A stretch of 64,000 nt of DNA from NCBI RefSeq assembly GCF_000754805.1, contig NZ_KN150731.1, positions 4,017,886-4,081,885 on the forward strand. Direction: 5' to 3'. This document shows positions 9,973 through 19,893 of the stretch, piece after piece; positions within the stretch are counted from its first letter, which is position 1; every line of letters starts with the position of its first letter. Made by a program: the position numbers and the translations under genes. Source of the DNA: Yersinia frederiksenii ATCC 33641 (GTDB lineage Bacteria > Pseudomonadota > Gammaproteobacteria > Enterobacterales > Enterobacteriaceae). The notes beneath the pieces are model-generated. The model worked only from the letters and a program-made list of their open reading frames with translations. It was not told the DNA's origin and made no database searches.

Positions 9973-10011
9973 AGCGACATTGGACCTCCGCCAATGTCGC
10001 TTTATTTTTTT
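9973..10011 (+). terminator. Terminator of proBA
   Basis: A perfect 11-pair stem (AGCGACATTGG at 9973-9983 with CCAATGTCGCT at 9991-10001) with a seven-base loop runs into a T-rich tail. Confidence 0.9.
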
Positions 10012-10057
10012 ACACACTAATTCCTTACATAAAAATAATGGAATAAATCCTATTAAG

Positions 10058-10073
10058 TGTGAAATAGATCATT
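10058..10073 (+). promoter_or_regulatory. CRP-like site upstream of psuK
   Basis: TGTGAAATAGATCATT fits TGTGA-N6-TCACA with a complete left half and three of five bases in the right half, and the flanks AAG and ATT also resemble the extended site. Catabolite control of a nucleoside-use operon is plausible. It is about 320 bases before the first start codon, which is far for direct activation unless the promoter is also upstream. Confidence 0.4.
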
Positions 10074-10127
10074 ATTCAATGAAACGTGTTTATCCTCATT
10101 CATCATTTTAGTTTCTGAAAAAGAGGC

Positions 10128-10147
10128 AACCAAACATTTGTTTGGTT
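10128..10147. promoter_or_regulatory. 20-base palindrome, candidate operator of the psu operon
   Basis: AACCAAACA (10128-10136) and TGTTTGGTT (10139-10147) form a perfect inverted repeat with two bases between. The symmetry and spacing fit a dimeric DNA-binding protein. The kinase encoded just downstream has its own N-terminal winged-helix-like domain and is one candidate ligand. A local regulator elsewhere is the other. Confidence 0.4.
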
Positions 10148-10379
10148 ATTTCTTTCTGGTTTGTTATCTCGTTGATTCTCTATCTTTATTTTCAGCTCAA
10201 TATTCTGCTTTTATGAATATTGCTATTTATGTACATTTTTATTAGAGGCATTCCTTGAGTTGTCTCACAAAAAATGCACTGTAACTGCTTGAAAACACGC
10301 TTACGATCGTTATCCCAACTTTGAAACAGATTAATAAAATACGCTTTACTCTATTTAATCAAAATAATAAAACAGACAC

Positions 10380-11498
10380 ATGTTTAAAAACAAACAAGTG
10401 TCCATTATGACCAGCCGAGAAAAACAAATATTGCAGCTTCTGAGACGAGATCCATTGATCCCCCAGCAAGAAATTGCCGATATTCTAGGCATTAGTCGCT
10501 CGGGGGTTGCAGGTCACATTATGAATCTGATGCAAAAAGGTTATATCAAAGGAAAGGGATATATATTATCTGAGCACAGTTATGTAGTGGTGATTGGTTC
10601 TGTCAATATGGACGTTTGTGGTTATGCCGCCAGTCAGCTTATTTATGAAGACTCCAATCCAGGAAAAATAAAATGTACGCCGGGTGGTGTAGGGCGAAAT
10701 ATTGCTGAGAATATCGCGTTATTAGGCAAAGAATGTCATTTGATTTCTGTCGTTGGGGATGATTTTTATGGTGCCACCCTGATTGATGAAGCTAAACGGG
10801 CGGGAGTCAATGTCAGTAACTGTCATAGTTTGCACGGGGAAAATACCTCAACCTATGTTTCGCTGCTGGATAATAGTGGGGAAATGTTGGTGGCAATTAA
10901 TGATATGCGCATTTTAGAAAAACTCACGCCATCATTATTAGCCACCACCAAGGAATTAATTCAGCATGCCGGAATATTAGTAGTTGATTGTAATTTAACG
11001 GAAGAATCCCTTTCATGGATATTTACCAATGCCGGTAATGTCCCAGTATTCGTCGATACAGTTTCGGCATTTAAAGCCCCCAGAATTAAAAATTGGCTAT
11101 CTCATATTCATACCTTGAAACCTAATCGACTGGAGGCAGAGATACTGAGTGGCATCAAGATTAACCACCAAGATGATATTCCGGCAGTCGCGAACTGGTT
11201 CCATCAACAAGGCGTCCAGCGCCTGGCGCTAAGTATGGGAAAAGACGGCGTTTATTTCAGCGAAGTTGACGGACAGACCGGCTGGTCACTGCCACTGAAT
11301 ATCAACATTGTGAATGTGACCGGTGCCGGAGACGCCATGATGTCAGGGCTGGCAAGTTGCTGGCTGGATGATATGGAGTTCGCTGAGAGTATCCGTTTTG
11401 CTCAAGGCTGCTCAGCATTAACACTCTCTTCGGAACTGACCAATAACCCCAATCTGTCAAATGGCAGTGTTAAAAAACTATTGGAATTACAACCATGA
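10380..11498 (+). CDS. psuK: Pseudouridine kinase with N-terminal helix-turn-helix domain
   Basis: 372 residues if translated from 10380, about 363 from the in-frame ATG at 10407. Neither has a clear ribosome site. Residues about 12-60 form a winged-helix-like domain (EIADILGISRSGVAGHI is a classic recognition-helix segment). The rest is a PfkB/ribokinase-family kinase with the signature VTGAGDAMMSGL near 311-322, whose Asp is the catalytic base. E. coli PsuK (YeiC) is about 313 residues and lacks the extra domain. The overlap of its stop codon with psuG identifies the substrate as pseudouridine, phosphorylated to the 5'-phosphate. Confidence 0.85.
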   Translation: MFKNKQVSIMTSREKQILQLLRRDPLIPQQEIADILGISRSGVAGHIMNLMQKGYIKGKGYILSEHSYVVVIGSVNMDVCGYAASQLIYEDSNPGKIKCTPGGVGRNIAENIALLGKECHLISVVGDDFYGATLIDEAKRAGVNVSNCHSLHGENTSTYVSLLDNSGEMLVAINDMRILEKLTPSLLATTKELIQHAGILVVDCNLTEESLSWIFTNAGNVPVFVDTVSAFKAPRIKNWLSHIHTLKPNRLEAEILSGIKINHQDDIPAVANWFHQQGVQRLALSMGKDGVYFSEVDGQTGWSLPLNINIVNVTGAGDAMMSGLASCWLDDMEFAESIRFAQGCSALTLSSELTNNPNLSNGSVKKLLELQP

Positions 11499-12430
11499 CA
11501 AATAACGCAATGGCACAATCTTACTTAGACATTTCACCGGAAGTTGCGCAGGCTTTGGCGCAAAATAAAGCCGTAGTGGCATTGGAATCTACCATTATTT
11601 CTCATGGGATGCCTTATCCACAAAATGTAGAAACAGCCTTATTGGTCGAACAGAAAATTCGTGAAAATGGCGCAGTTCCTGCCACTATCGCTGTTATAAA
11701 TGGCCGAATGAAAGCAGGTTTATCAAGGGATGAAATAGAATTGCTGGGTAAAGAAGGCCACAGCATTATGAAAGTTAGCCGCCGCGATTTACCTTTTGTC
11801 GTCGCCAATGGGCAGCATGGTGCAACCACAGTCGCTTCTACCATGATTATTGCGGAAATGGCTAAGATTAAAGTCTTTGCAACCGGTGGGATTGGTGGGG
11901 TACACCGTGGTGCCGCAACTACCTTTGATATTTCTGCGGATCTACAGGAACTGGCAAAAACAAATGTCACTGTCGTATGTGCTGGCGCGAAATCTATTTT
12001 AGATTTGGGCTTAACTACTGAATATCTGGAAACCAACGGTGTGCCAGTCATTGGTTATCAAACTCGCTCATTACCAGCATTCTTTTGCCGAACCAGCCCA
12101 TTTGACGTCAGCATTACATTAGACAGTGCTGAGCAAATTGCTGGCGCAATGAAAGCCAAGTGGGGCATGGGGTTACGCGGGGGAATGGTGGTTGCCAACC
12201 CCATTCCTGAGCAATATGCACTAGCAGAAAATATGATAAACACCGCTATTGAACAGGCCGTTAAAGAATCAGAAGAACAGGGGGTTATTGGCAAGGAAAG
12301 TACTCCATTTTTGCTGGCCCGAGTCGCTGAATTAACCGGGGGGGATAGCTTAAATGCCAATATCCAATTGGTATTTAATAATGCTAAATTAGCAGCGAAA
12401 ATCGCCTGTTCATACCAGAGTATTATTTAA
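11495..12430 (+). CDS. psuG: Pseudouridine-5'-phosphate glycosidase
   Basis: 311 residues, closely matching E. coli PsuG (YeiN), with the conserved VALESTIISHGMP, TGGIGGVHRGA and FFCRTSPFDVS segments. It breaks the unusual C-C glycosidic bond of pseudouridine 5'-phosphate, releasing uracil and ribose 5-phosphate, and uses a manganese ion. Its ATG overlaps the psuK stop in an ATGA junction, so the two proteins are made together. A second in-frame ATG lies at 11510. Confidence 0.95.
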   Translation: MTNNAMAQSYLDISPEVAQALAQNKAVVALESTIISHGMPYPQNVETALLVEQKIRENGAVPATIAVINGRMKAGLSRDEIELLGKEGHSIMKVSRRDLPFVVANGQHGATTVASTMIIAEMAKIKVFATGGIGGVHRGAATTFDISADLQELAKTNVTVVCAGAKSILDLGLTTEYLETNGVPVIGYQTRSLPAFFCRTSPFDVSITLDSAEQIAGAMKAKWGMGLRGGMVVANPIPEQYALAENMINTAIEQAVKESEEQGVIGKESTPFLLARVAELTGGDSLNANIQLVFNNAKLAAKIACSYQSII

Positions 12431-12499
12431 TATATAAAATGGTAATACGCCTTAAATAGTGTCCTTATTACAGTTGCTAAATAATAGCTCATATCTTTG

Positions 12500-12538
12500 A
12501 GGTGCCCTGACACATTTGTTGTCCAAGGGGCACCTTTT
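12500..12538 (+). terminator. Hairpin between psuG and psuT
   Basis: AGGTGCCC (12500-12507) pairs with GGGCACCT (12528-12535) and four T residues follow. It could be a partial terminator that lowers transporter expression relative to the enzymes, or an mRNA-processing signal. The loop is long at 20 bases. Confidence 0.5.
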
Positions 12539-12574
12539 CGAGCATGGACTTATTATAAATACTTCGGGGGATTT

Positions 12575-13843
12575 ATGGATTTATTGCGTAGTTTGGTGGG
12601 GATGTGCATTTTATTGCTTATTGCCTATATTTTCTCAGTAAATAAAAGAAAAATACGATTAAGGACCGTAGGGGCAGCATTATTGCTGCAAATCACTTTA
12701 GGCGCGGTCATGCTTTATGTCCCAGCAGGAAAGTGGTTTATCTCTTCTATCGCTAATACTGTGAATCGAGTTATTTCTTATAGTGATGCGGGTAGCGCAT
12801 TTATTTTTGGCGGCTTAGTTAGCCCAAAAATGAATGAGCTATTTGATGGTGCAGGATTTGTTTTCGCTTTCCATGTGTTACCTGCCATTATTTTTATCAC
12901 TTCATTAATTTCCATTCTTTATTATCTTGGCATTATGGGCTGGCTGATAAATATTCTTGGCTCTCTATTCCAAAAATTACTGGGTATTAGCAAAGTAGAA
13001 TCATTTGCGGCAGTAACGACCATTTTTCTGGGGCAGAATGAGATCCCAGCCGTGGTAAAGCCCTTTATTAATAAGATGAACAGTAATGAGCTATTTACCG
13101 TAATTTGTAGCGGCATGGCATCTATCGCCGGCTCTATGTTGGTGGGATATGCGGGTCTTGGTGTGCCAATTGAATATTTGTTGGCTGCGTCATTGATGGC
13201 GATTCCTGGTGGGATACTATTTGCGCGAATTCTCAGCCCCGCAACAGAAGAGTCAAAAGTCGAATTTAACGAAATGACCTTCAGTGATACCCGTCCTGCC
13301 AGTATTATCGAAGCTGCGGCAAATGGTGCGATGTTGGGATTGAAAATTGCGGTAGGGGTAGCCACTGTAGTGATGGCCTTTGTGGCATTGATTGCATTAA
13401 TTAATGGCATTATTGGTGGCATCGGTGGTCTATTTGGTTTTGAGCAGTTGAGTCTGGAAAGTATCCTTGGCTATGTGTTCTCGCCTCTGGCTTATATTAT
13501 GGGCGTCTCTTGGGAGCATGCTTCATTGGCGGGTGGCTTCATTGGACAGAAGTTAGCCATTAATGAATTCGTCGCTTATCTGAGTTTTTCCCCTTATCTA
13601 AAAGAGACCATTGGCACATTGGATGTAAAAACCATTGCTGTTATCTCTTTTGCACTGTGCGGTTTTGCCAATTTTGGTTCAATTGCCGTAGTGGTTGGGG
13701 CATTCAGCGCTGTGGCACCAGAAAGAGCATCCGAAATTGCTCGCTTAGGGTTCCGTGCTTTATTAGCGGCAACATTATCTAATCTGATGAGTGCCACTAT
13801 TGCCGGTTTGTTTATTGGCTTGGGGAGTCTACTGCCAGGCTAG
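12575..13843 (+). CDS. psuT: Pseudouridine transporter, CNT (NupC) family
   Basis: 422 residues from the ATG at 12575, chosen because GGGGG lies just before it and because E. coli PsuT (YeiM) begins in the same way. An earlier in-frame ATG at 12497 sits inside the hairpin region and adds 26 residues with no family match. The protein is a concentrative nucleoside transporter with many membrane segments, the GQNEIPAVVKPF motif, and a C-terminal NFGSIAVVVGAFS segment. It should bring pseudouridine across the inner membrane with protons or sodium. It completes the psuKGT set. Confidence 0.9.
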   Translation: MDLLRSLVGMCILLLIAYIFSVNKRKIRLRTVGAALLLQITLGAVMLYVPAGKWFISSIANTVNRVISYSDAGSAFIFGGLVSPKMNELFDGAGFVFAFHVLPAIIFITSLISILYYLGIMGWLINILGSLFQKLLGISKVESFAAVTTIFLGQNEIPAVVKPFINKMNSNELFTVICSGMASIAGSMLVGYAGLGVPIEYLLAASLMAIPGGILFARILSPATEESKVEFNEMTFSDTRPASIIEAAANGAMLGLKIAVGVATVVMAFVALIALINGIIGGIGGLFGFEQLSLESILGYVFSPLAYIMGVSWEHASLAGGFIGQKLAINEFVAYLSFSPYLKETIGTLDVKTIAVISFALCGFANFGSIAVVVGAFSAVAPERASEIARLGFRALLAATLSNLMSATIAGLFIGLGSLLPG

Positions 13844-13877
13844 GATTATTAGCGATTTAATCAGTTCAACATAGCTC

Positions 13878-13915
13878 TGGTGCATTAATCCAGCGAGAAA
13901 GAGATTAATGCACCA
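13878..13915. terminator. Bidirectional terminator-like hairpin between psuT and gntR-type gene
   Basis: A perfect 13-pair stem (TGGTGCATTAATC at 13878-13890 with GATTAATGCACCA at 13903-13915) closes a 12-base loop between two convergent genes. T tracts are poor on both sides. Confidence 0.55.
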
Positions 13916-13924
13916 ACCCATCAT

Positions 13925-14635
13925 TTAATCGAGAGGGTGGCGCTTAAGATAATAACTAATTTTATAATCTACCGGATTAAAGGTAATCACCGAAAAATCT
14001 ACAATCACCCCATCAGTTGTATTAGACACGGCTAATAATTGCAGCAACAGCGTGCGTGGGTCGCAATGAAGTTGCAGAGCAAACTCTTGGCTGGCCGCAA
14101 TAGGCAAAAATGTCTGTCGGCAACCTTCAATTTGATAATTAGCGTGTTTCTCAATAAAGTCATACTTTGATGACTCAAGATGATGATAAGTTAAATCGGG
14201 CATCAGAGCGACCGGGAGATAACTCTCCTCTATCTGAATAATCTGCTTATCAGCATAACGCAATCGCTTGATATAATAAGTTTTATCTTCTGGTTGAATA
14301 TTCAACTGGCTGGCTATAGCTTGTGGTGCCCTAATAATTTTGAATTCAGATACTTCAGTATGAGGAGTTTTACCTAGCATTTTCATATGTTCAGTAAAAC
14401 TGTTCAGATGATTATTATCGTGTTTAAGATCTTTCCCGATAATAAATGTACCCCGGCCTTGTTGTCGTTCCAGCAAACCATCCTGAATTAAGACCTCCAA
14501 CGCTTTTCTGACCGTCATTCGCGATGCACCAAAGCGCTCGGCTAACTGAATTTCAGACGGCAAGCAGTCACCGACTGAAATATCCTGATGATTTATTAAC
14601 TTTCGGATATTGATGACTAGATTTTTATATACCAT
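13925..14635 (-). CDS. GntR/HutC family regulator (UTRA domain)
   Basis: 236 residues from the ATG at 14633-14635, which has AGG six or seven bases upstream. A frame starting at 14668 would add 11 residues but lacks such a site. The N-terminal winged helix is typical GntR (LPSEIQLAERFGASRMTVRK, then a GRGTF wing near 70), followed by a UTRA ligand-binding domain of the HutC/FarR type. It diverges from the alpha-glucoside PTS and hydrolase genes and probably represses them, with a phosphorylated sugar as inducer. The effector and operator are inferred, not seen. Confidence 0.85.
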   Translation of the reverse strand: MVYKNLVINIRKLINHQDISVGDCLPSEIQLAERFGASRMTVRKALEVLIQDGLLERQQGRGTFIIGKDLKHDNNHLNSFTEHMKMLGKTPHTEVSEFKIIRAPQAIASQLNIQPEDKTYYIKRLRYADKQIIQIEESYLPVALMPDLTYHHLESSKYDFIEKHANYQIEGCRQTFLPIAASQEFALQLHCDPRTLLLQLLAVSNTTDGVIVDFSVITFNPVDYKISYYLKRHPLD

Positions 14636-14873
14636 TTCTATACCTATTTTGAGGGTGATATTTATCACAAATAGTTATGTAATTTATTGATAATTAATTA
14701 TTAAAATTTAACTGGTATAAAAAATAGCTTAAATGTCTAATTTTGACCTGAATAATATACAAATCTGTTTGGCGATTTAATGCAGTCCCGATCACAAATT
14801 CTTATCAATCGCCAAGTCATAAATGGATGATTCCATAGAGTGATGCTTGTTGATACTCACGAGGGAAGCAGTC

Positions 14874-16418
14874 ATGTTAAGTTCGTTTAATAGATTTGGC
14901 GGGGCAATGCTCGGTGCGGTGCTACTCTTCCCTTTTGCCGGGATGGTAGTTGGCATATCTCTGGTGCTGCAAAATCCGACCTTTGCCAGCCCAGACAGTT
15001 TATTCTTCCAATTAATGAAAATTATTGAATCCGGTGGTTGGACTGTATTTAACAATATGGGACTACTATTTGCTGTCGGCTTACCGATAAAATTAGCTAA
15101 TAAAGCGCCGGCTTCTGCTTGCCTGGTTTCCTTAATTACTTATCTGACCTTTAATGCCTTTCTCGGTGCCATGTGTGAAGTATGGGGCGCGCACTGGGGG
15201 GTTAATTTTGCACAAGATACCGGTGGTACCAGCGGGCTGGCAACCATTGGTGGAATTAAAACACTGGATACCAGTGTGATTGGTGCCATTCTATGTGGCA
15301 GTTTGGTCACTTGGATACATAACCGTTATTACTCCACCAAATTACCTGATTATGTCAGTATTTTTCAGGGAGCCGCTTTTGTTAATATTCTCGGTTTTAT
15401 TGTTATGTTACCGCTGGCCTTCATTACATTGATGTTATGGCCAAAAGTGCAATTAGGTATGATTTCATTACAAAGCTTTATTTTGCATGCCGGTAATTTT
15501 GGTATCTGGTGCTATATCTTCTTGGAAAAAATCTTATTACCTACTGGTTTGCACCATTTTGTTTATAGTCCTTTCCAATATACCGATGTTGCGGTACCCG
15601 GTGGTACTACATTGTACTGGCTGACTCATTTACAAGAGTTCAGTCAATCCACTGAGCCACTAAAACAACTTTTCCCGGCAGGTGGTTTTGCTATGCAGGG
15701 GAATGGGGCGGTATTTGGTGGCTTAGGTATGGCGTTAGCAATATACAGCACGGCAAAACCGGAGAATAAAGCCAAAGTTGCCGGATTACTGATCCCAGCA
15801 ACCATTACCAGCATGTTTATCGGTATTACTGAGCCGTTAGATTTTACCTTCTTATTTATTGCTCCGGCACTGTTTGTAGTCCATGCCATGCTTTCCGCTA
15901 CCATGACCGTCGTCATGTATAGCTTGGGTGTGGTGGGGAACTTTGGTTCTGGGATTCTTGAGTGGGCAACGCAAAACTGGATTCCGATGTTCAGTCAACA
16001 TGCCAATGTCATGGTGACTCAAATTATTGTCGGCCTTATATTCAGTGGTGTTTATTTCCTTATATTCCGTATTTTGATTCTCAAATTTAACTTTAAAACT
16101 TTGGGCCGTGAAGATAGCGACCTCAAGCTTTATTCAAAGCAAGACTACAAGCAAAAAGGCGAAAACCAGGGTAATGAATTTCAACAACGCGCCAGTGCTT
16201 ATCTAGAGGCAGCAGGCGGGAAAGACAATATCGCCAGCTATACCCACTGCTTTACCCGCTTAAGATTAGTTGTAAAGGATATTAGCCGAGTTCAGCCGAG
16301 CACAGCATTTAAGGCTTATTCCGCAATTGAAGTCTATAAAAATGGTAATGATGTGCAGGTGATTGTTGGCAACAATGTAACGCATATTTATGAACAATTT
16401 GCAGAGTTGATGAATTAA
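14874..16418 (+). CDS. aglA: Alpha-glucoside-specific PTS IIBC (AglA/GlvC-like)
   Basis: 514 residues from the ATG at 14874, preceded by GAGGGA. An in-frame ATG at 14847 is upstream of that ribosome site. The first 420 or so residues are an EIIC membrane domain of the glucose superfamily with about ten hydrophobic segments. The C-terminal EIIB domain has the phosphocysteine in THCFTRLRLVV. No EIIA domain is present, so it should take phosphate from the general EIIA-Glc (Crr). The sequence is close to GlvC of E. coli and AglA of Klebsiella, which import and phosphorylate maltose and sucrose isomers. The GH4 gene follows 12 bases later. Confidence 0.85.
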   Translation: MLSSFNRFGGAMLGAVLLFPFAGMVVGISLVLQNPTFASPDSLFFQLMKIIESGGWTVFNNMGLLFAVGLPIKLANKAPASACLVSLITYLTFNAFLGAMCEVWGAHWGVNFAQDTGGTSGLATIGGIKTLDTSVIGAILCGSLVTWIHNRYYSTKLPDYVSIFQGAAFVNILGFIVMLPLAFITLMLWPKVQLGMISLQSFILHAGNFGIWCYIFLEKILLPTGLHHFVYSPFQYTDVAVPGGTTLYWLTHLQEFSQSTEPLKQLFPAGGFAMQGNGAVFGGLGMALAIYSTAKPENKAKVAGLLIPATITSMFIGITEPLDFTFLFIAPALFVVHAMLSATMTVVMYSLGVVGNFGSGILEWATQNWIPMFSQHANVMVTQIIVGLIFSGVYFLIFRILILKFNFKTLGREDSDLKLYSKQDYKQKGENQGNEFQQRASAYLEAAGGKDNIASYTHCFTRLRLVVKDISRVQPSTAFKAYSAIEVYKNGNDVQVIVGNNVTHIYEQFAELMN

Positions 16419-16430
16419 GGAGTTTTTTAG

Positions 16431-17753
<1,323 letters not shown>

Positions 17754-17817
17754 TTCTCACTAAACACCGTTATGGTCTGTAACGGTGAGTTAGAGCCACA
17801 GTTTATAAAATATTGAT

Positions 17818-17844
17818 TAAAGTATTGTCGCCACCTGCCGATAA
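17818..17844 (+). promoter_or_regulatory. Sigma-28 (FliA) flagellar promoter for ycgR
   Basis: TAAA (17818-17821), 15 bases, then GCCGATAA (17837-17844) is an exact match to the enterobacterial FliA consensus TAAA-N15-GCCGATAA. It lies 76 bases before the ycgR start, which puts ycgR in the late flagellar regulon. Confidence 0.9.
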
Positions 17845-17920
17845 CAATTTCTGATATTTATATGCTATTTAATAATAGTCTGGGTAGCCAGAGCAATAAA
17901 TTAAAGATGGGGAATGGCAG

Positions 17921-18670
17921 GTGAGCGAAGCGTCTAAAGAGAATTTTGTAAAAACCAATAAATTAGCGATCTGTGCAATTCTTCGTGATTTAAAGAAGAA
18001 TGATACCGCAATGATGGTGATTCATGCCCGTGGGCAATTTATTAGCCGTATCTTGGATGTAGTACCTGAAACTAATCAGTTTATTTTTGATTTTGGTAGC
18101 GTTACTCATGAGAATATCTCGGCCCTTGCTGCCAACCAACTGACTGTCATTGCAGAACCTACCGGTGCAAAAATTGAATTTACCTGTAATCATCTGAAAG
18201 AGATAAAGTATTTATCATTACCCGCCTTTAGCACGGCTATTCCTGAGAACCTTTACTTTATCCAACGCCGAGAGTTTTTCCGCGTAAATATCCCTCAGTG
18301 GCCAGCTTATTACTGCTCAGGGAAATTCACCGATGGCAGTAAATTTTCCTATACTCTGGCCGATGTCTCTTTGGGCGGAATGGGGCTGTATGCAGTAAAA
18401 GGCAGTGAATTCCCTGTCCAGGGGTGTGGCATTCTGCGCGATGTCTCGGTTGATTTATGTGGCTTTGGTATTTTTAAATTGGATTTGCAGTTTATCCGAG
18501 CCATCGATAAACAGGTTGTGAATAACAAAGGTGAAACTCTCACTGTGCAACGCTTAAGTTTTAAATTTTCTCGTTTAAGCCCAATCCAGGAGAAGGGATT
18601 ACAGCGTGCCATCTTTGAACTGGAAAAACAGCAAACAGCCAAGGCGAGAAAATTTCAAGACGGCCTGTAG
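17921..18670 (+). CDS. ycgR: Cyclic-di-GMP-binding flagellar brake protein
   Basis: 249 residues starting at GTG, preceded by a purine-rich GATGGGGA. An N-terminal YcgR domain (about 10-105) is followed by a PilZ domain. The c-di-GMP-binding residues are present: R117-x-x-x-R121 in RREFFR and D148-x-S150-x-x-G153 in ADVSLGG. When loaded with c-di-GMP, YcgR binds the flagellar motor and slows swimming. The sigma-28 promoter supports this role. The gene stands alone here, away from flagellar operons. Confidence 0.95.
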   Translation: MSEASKENFVKTNKLAICAILRDLKKNDTAMMVIHARGQFISRILDVVPETNQFIFDFGSVTHENISALAANQLTVIAEPTGAKIEFTCNHLKEIKYLSLPAFSTAIPENLYFIQRREFFRVNIPQWPAYYCSGKFTDGSKFSYTLADVSLGGMGLYAVKGSEFPVQGCGILRDVSVDLCGFGIFKLDLQFIRAIDKQVVNNKGETLTVQRLSFKFSRLSPIQEKGLQRAIFELEKQQTAKARKFQDGL

Positions 18671-18838
18671 AAATCCCTAATATTATTGTTACTGCCGTGG
18701 CGATTATCGCCGCAATGTGAAATAAAATGGGTAGTCAATCGGCGCTATCTGGACTGAACAAAATAAAAGCTGAAAAATATGTTGAATTATCATGCAACTG
18801 CCCCAATATTATAAGCTTGTCACTAAGGAGGATTAAGT

Positions 18839-19093
18839 ATGGGGATCAGCGAGGAAGAGAGTATCCGCCGTTTGACTAATGAGAAAAACTCTATTGGTCA
18901 TACGGCTAAATGGGTAGCAATTATTTCTGCTGTTTATTTTGTTATTATGTTGTTTTATCAGCATGAATTGGGTGTATTAACATTGGCAGGTGGGATTTTT
19001 GTTGTCTCATTTTCTATCTGGATGAAGAAACGGCAGAAAGTGAAATCCTATAAAGATCAACTGCAACAGATGGGCGACGATAAGACGGTTTAA
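18839..19093 (+). CDS. Small two-helix inner-membrane protein of unknown function
   Basis: 84 residues with an excellent AAGGAGG ribosome site six bases before the ATG, so it is very likely translated. The first 20 residues are charged, two hydrophobic segments lie at about 22-40 and 43-62, and the tail is rich in Lys, Gln and Asp. I do not recognise a family. It follows ycgR by 168 bases and appears to be a separate unit. A hairpin arrangement with both ends in the cytoplasm is predicted from the charges. Confidence 0.75.
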   Translation: MGISEEESIRRLTNEKNSIGHTAKWVAIISAVYFVIMLFYQHELGVLTLAGGIFVVSFSIWMKKRQKVKSYKDQLQQMGDDKTV

Positions 19094-19237
19094 TCCAAAA
19101 CTAACACGTTAATTAGACTGATTTATCAGAGGAACAGCAGGTACCGTATCTGATGAACTGTTCGTCCGATTTTCAGCCTGTTACTTCATTTCGTTTGCAT
19201 CTCTGTAAACGTCTTCTGTTTATTGCCTTTATCTCTA

Positions 19238-19729
19238 TTATGGTTTGTCCGTCAGTTTGAGTGATTTGGACATATTAAACCCTGTCACGACAAATGCCAT
19301 TTGCTCATACAGTCTTTTAGCTTGTGGGTTATCAGCCGCAACTCGCAGTTTTATCTCAAATATACCTTGATCCACTAACTGCTTTTCCAACTCCTGTAAA
19401 CACGATGAGCCATAACCTTTGCGCTGATACTGTGGCAGCACATAGAAATCTTTAATAAAGGCTGCACTGTCATTTTCACTCAAACCATACCATAAATAGC
19501 CAACCAGTTGTTCTTGGTCTGGGCCAGCTTTATTTTCGATACAATATAAGTGGTCATTAGGGCTATTAATACCTTGTGGTAGATAGCTGTCAAAGCTGTG
19601 TGTCGCATGTGTCACTGCTTGTTCGCTGCTATAACCGCTGTTGGATGATAAATCTTGTGCATATTCCGCTATAAATAAATTCCGATACTCTGTGAGTTCC
19701 TCAGTCCGCATTGCTCTGAGTATTACCAT
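19238..19729 (-). CDS. GNAT family N-acetyltransferase
   Basis: 163 residues with a GNAT fold. The acetyl-CoA loop is YQRKGYGSSCLQELE near residues 98-112, and NPQAKRLYEQMAF near 135-147 is the usual C-terminal GNAT motif. AAGGAAA precedes the ATG at an ideal distance. The substrate cannot be told from sequence. The neighbours (a small membrane protein and a methyltransferase) give no clue and are transcribed in other directions. Confidence 0.88.
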   Translation of the reverse strand: MVILRAMRTEELTEYRNLFIAEYAQDLSSNSGYSSEQAVTHATHSFDSYLPQGINSPNDHLYCIENKAGPDQEQLVGYLWYGLSENDSAAFIKDFYVLPQYQRKGYGSSCLQELEKQLVDQGIFEIKLRVAADNPQAKRLYEQMAFVVTGFNMSKSLKLTDKP

Positions 19730-19893
19730 GATGTTTTCCTTAATGAAATCGCACTATTGTGATACTTCAGCCTATCTATAACTCTAATGGCTTTGGGTAT
19801 ATAGTAAATTGAGTTTGAGATAAACATATTAGCGCTTTACAGTAAATAAGATACATAAAGTAAATCATAAGGTTAACTATCGACGGGGACGTA

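Larger units (their letters stand above)
9952..10379. other. proA-psuK intergenic region
   Basis: 428 bases of AT-rich sequence. After the proBA terminator it holds a CRP-like site (10058-10073) and a 20-base palindrome (10128-10147), both described separately. No open frame of interest and no tRNA is visible, although E. coli has thrW here. The psu promoter must lie between about 10150 and 10380, but I cannot place its boxes with confidence. Confidence 0.5.

Noticed and set aside
9952-10379. Expected thrW tRNA after proA, a known integration site in E. coli
   Set aside because: I looked for a cloverleaf and a TTCGA-type T loop in the gap and found none, so no tRNA or attachment site is called.
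17765-17787. CACCGTTA/TAACGGTG hairpin after the GH4 gene
   Set aside because: An eight-pair stem with no T tract. It may end the operon but support is too weak for a terminator call.
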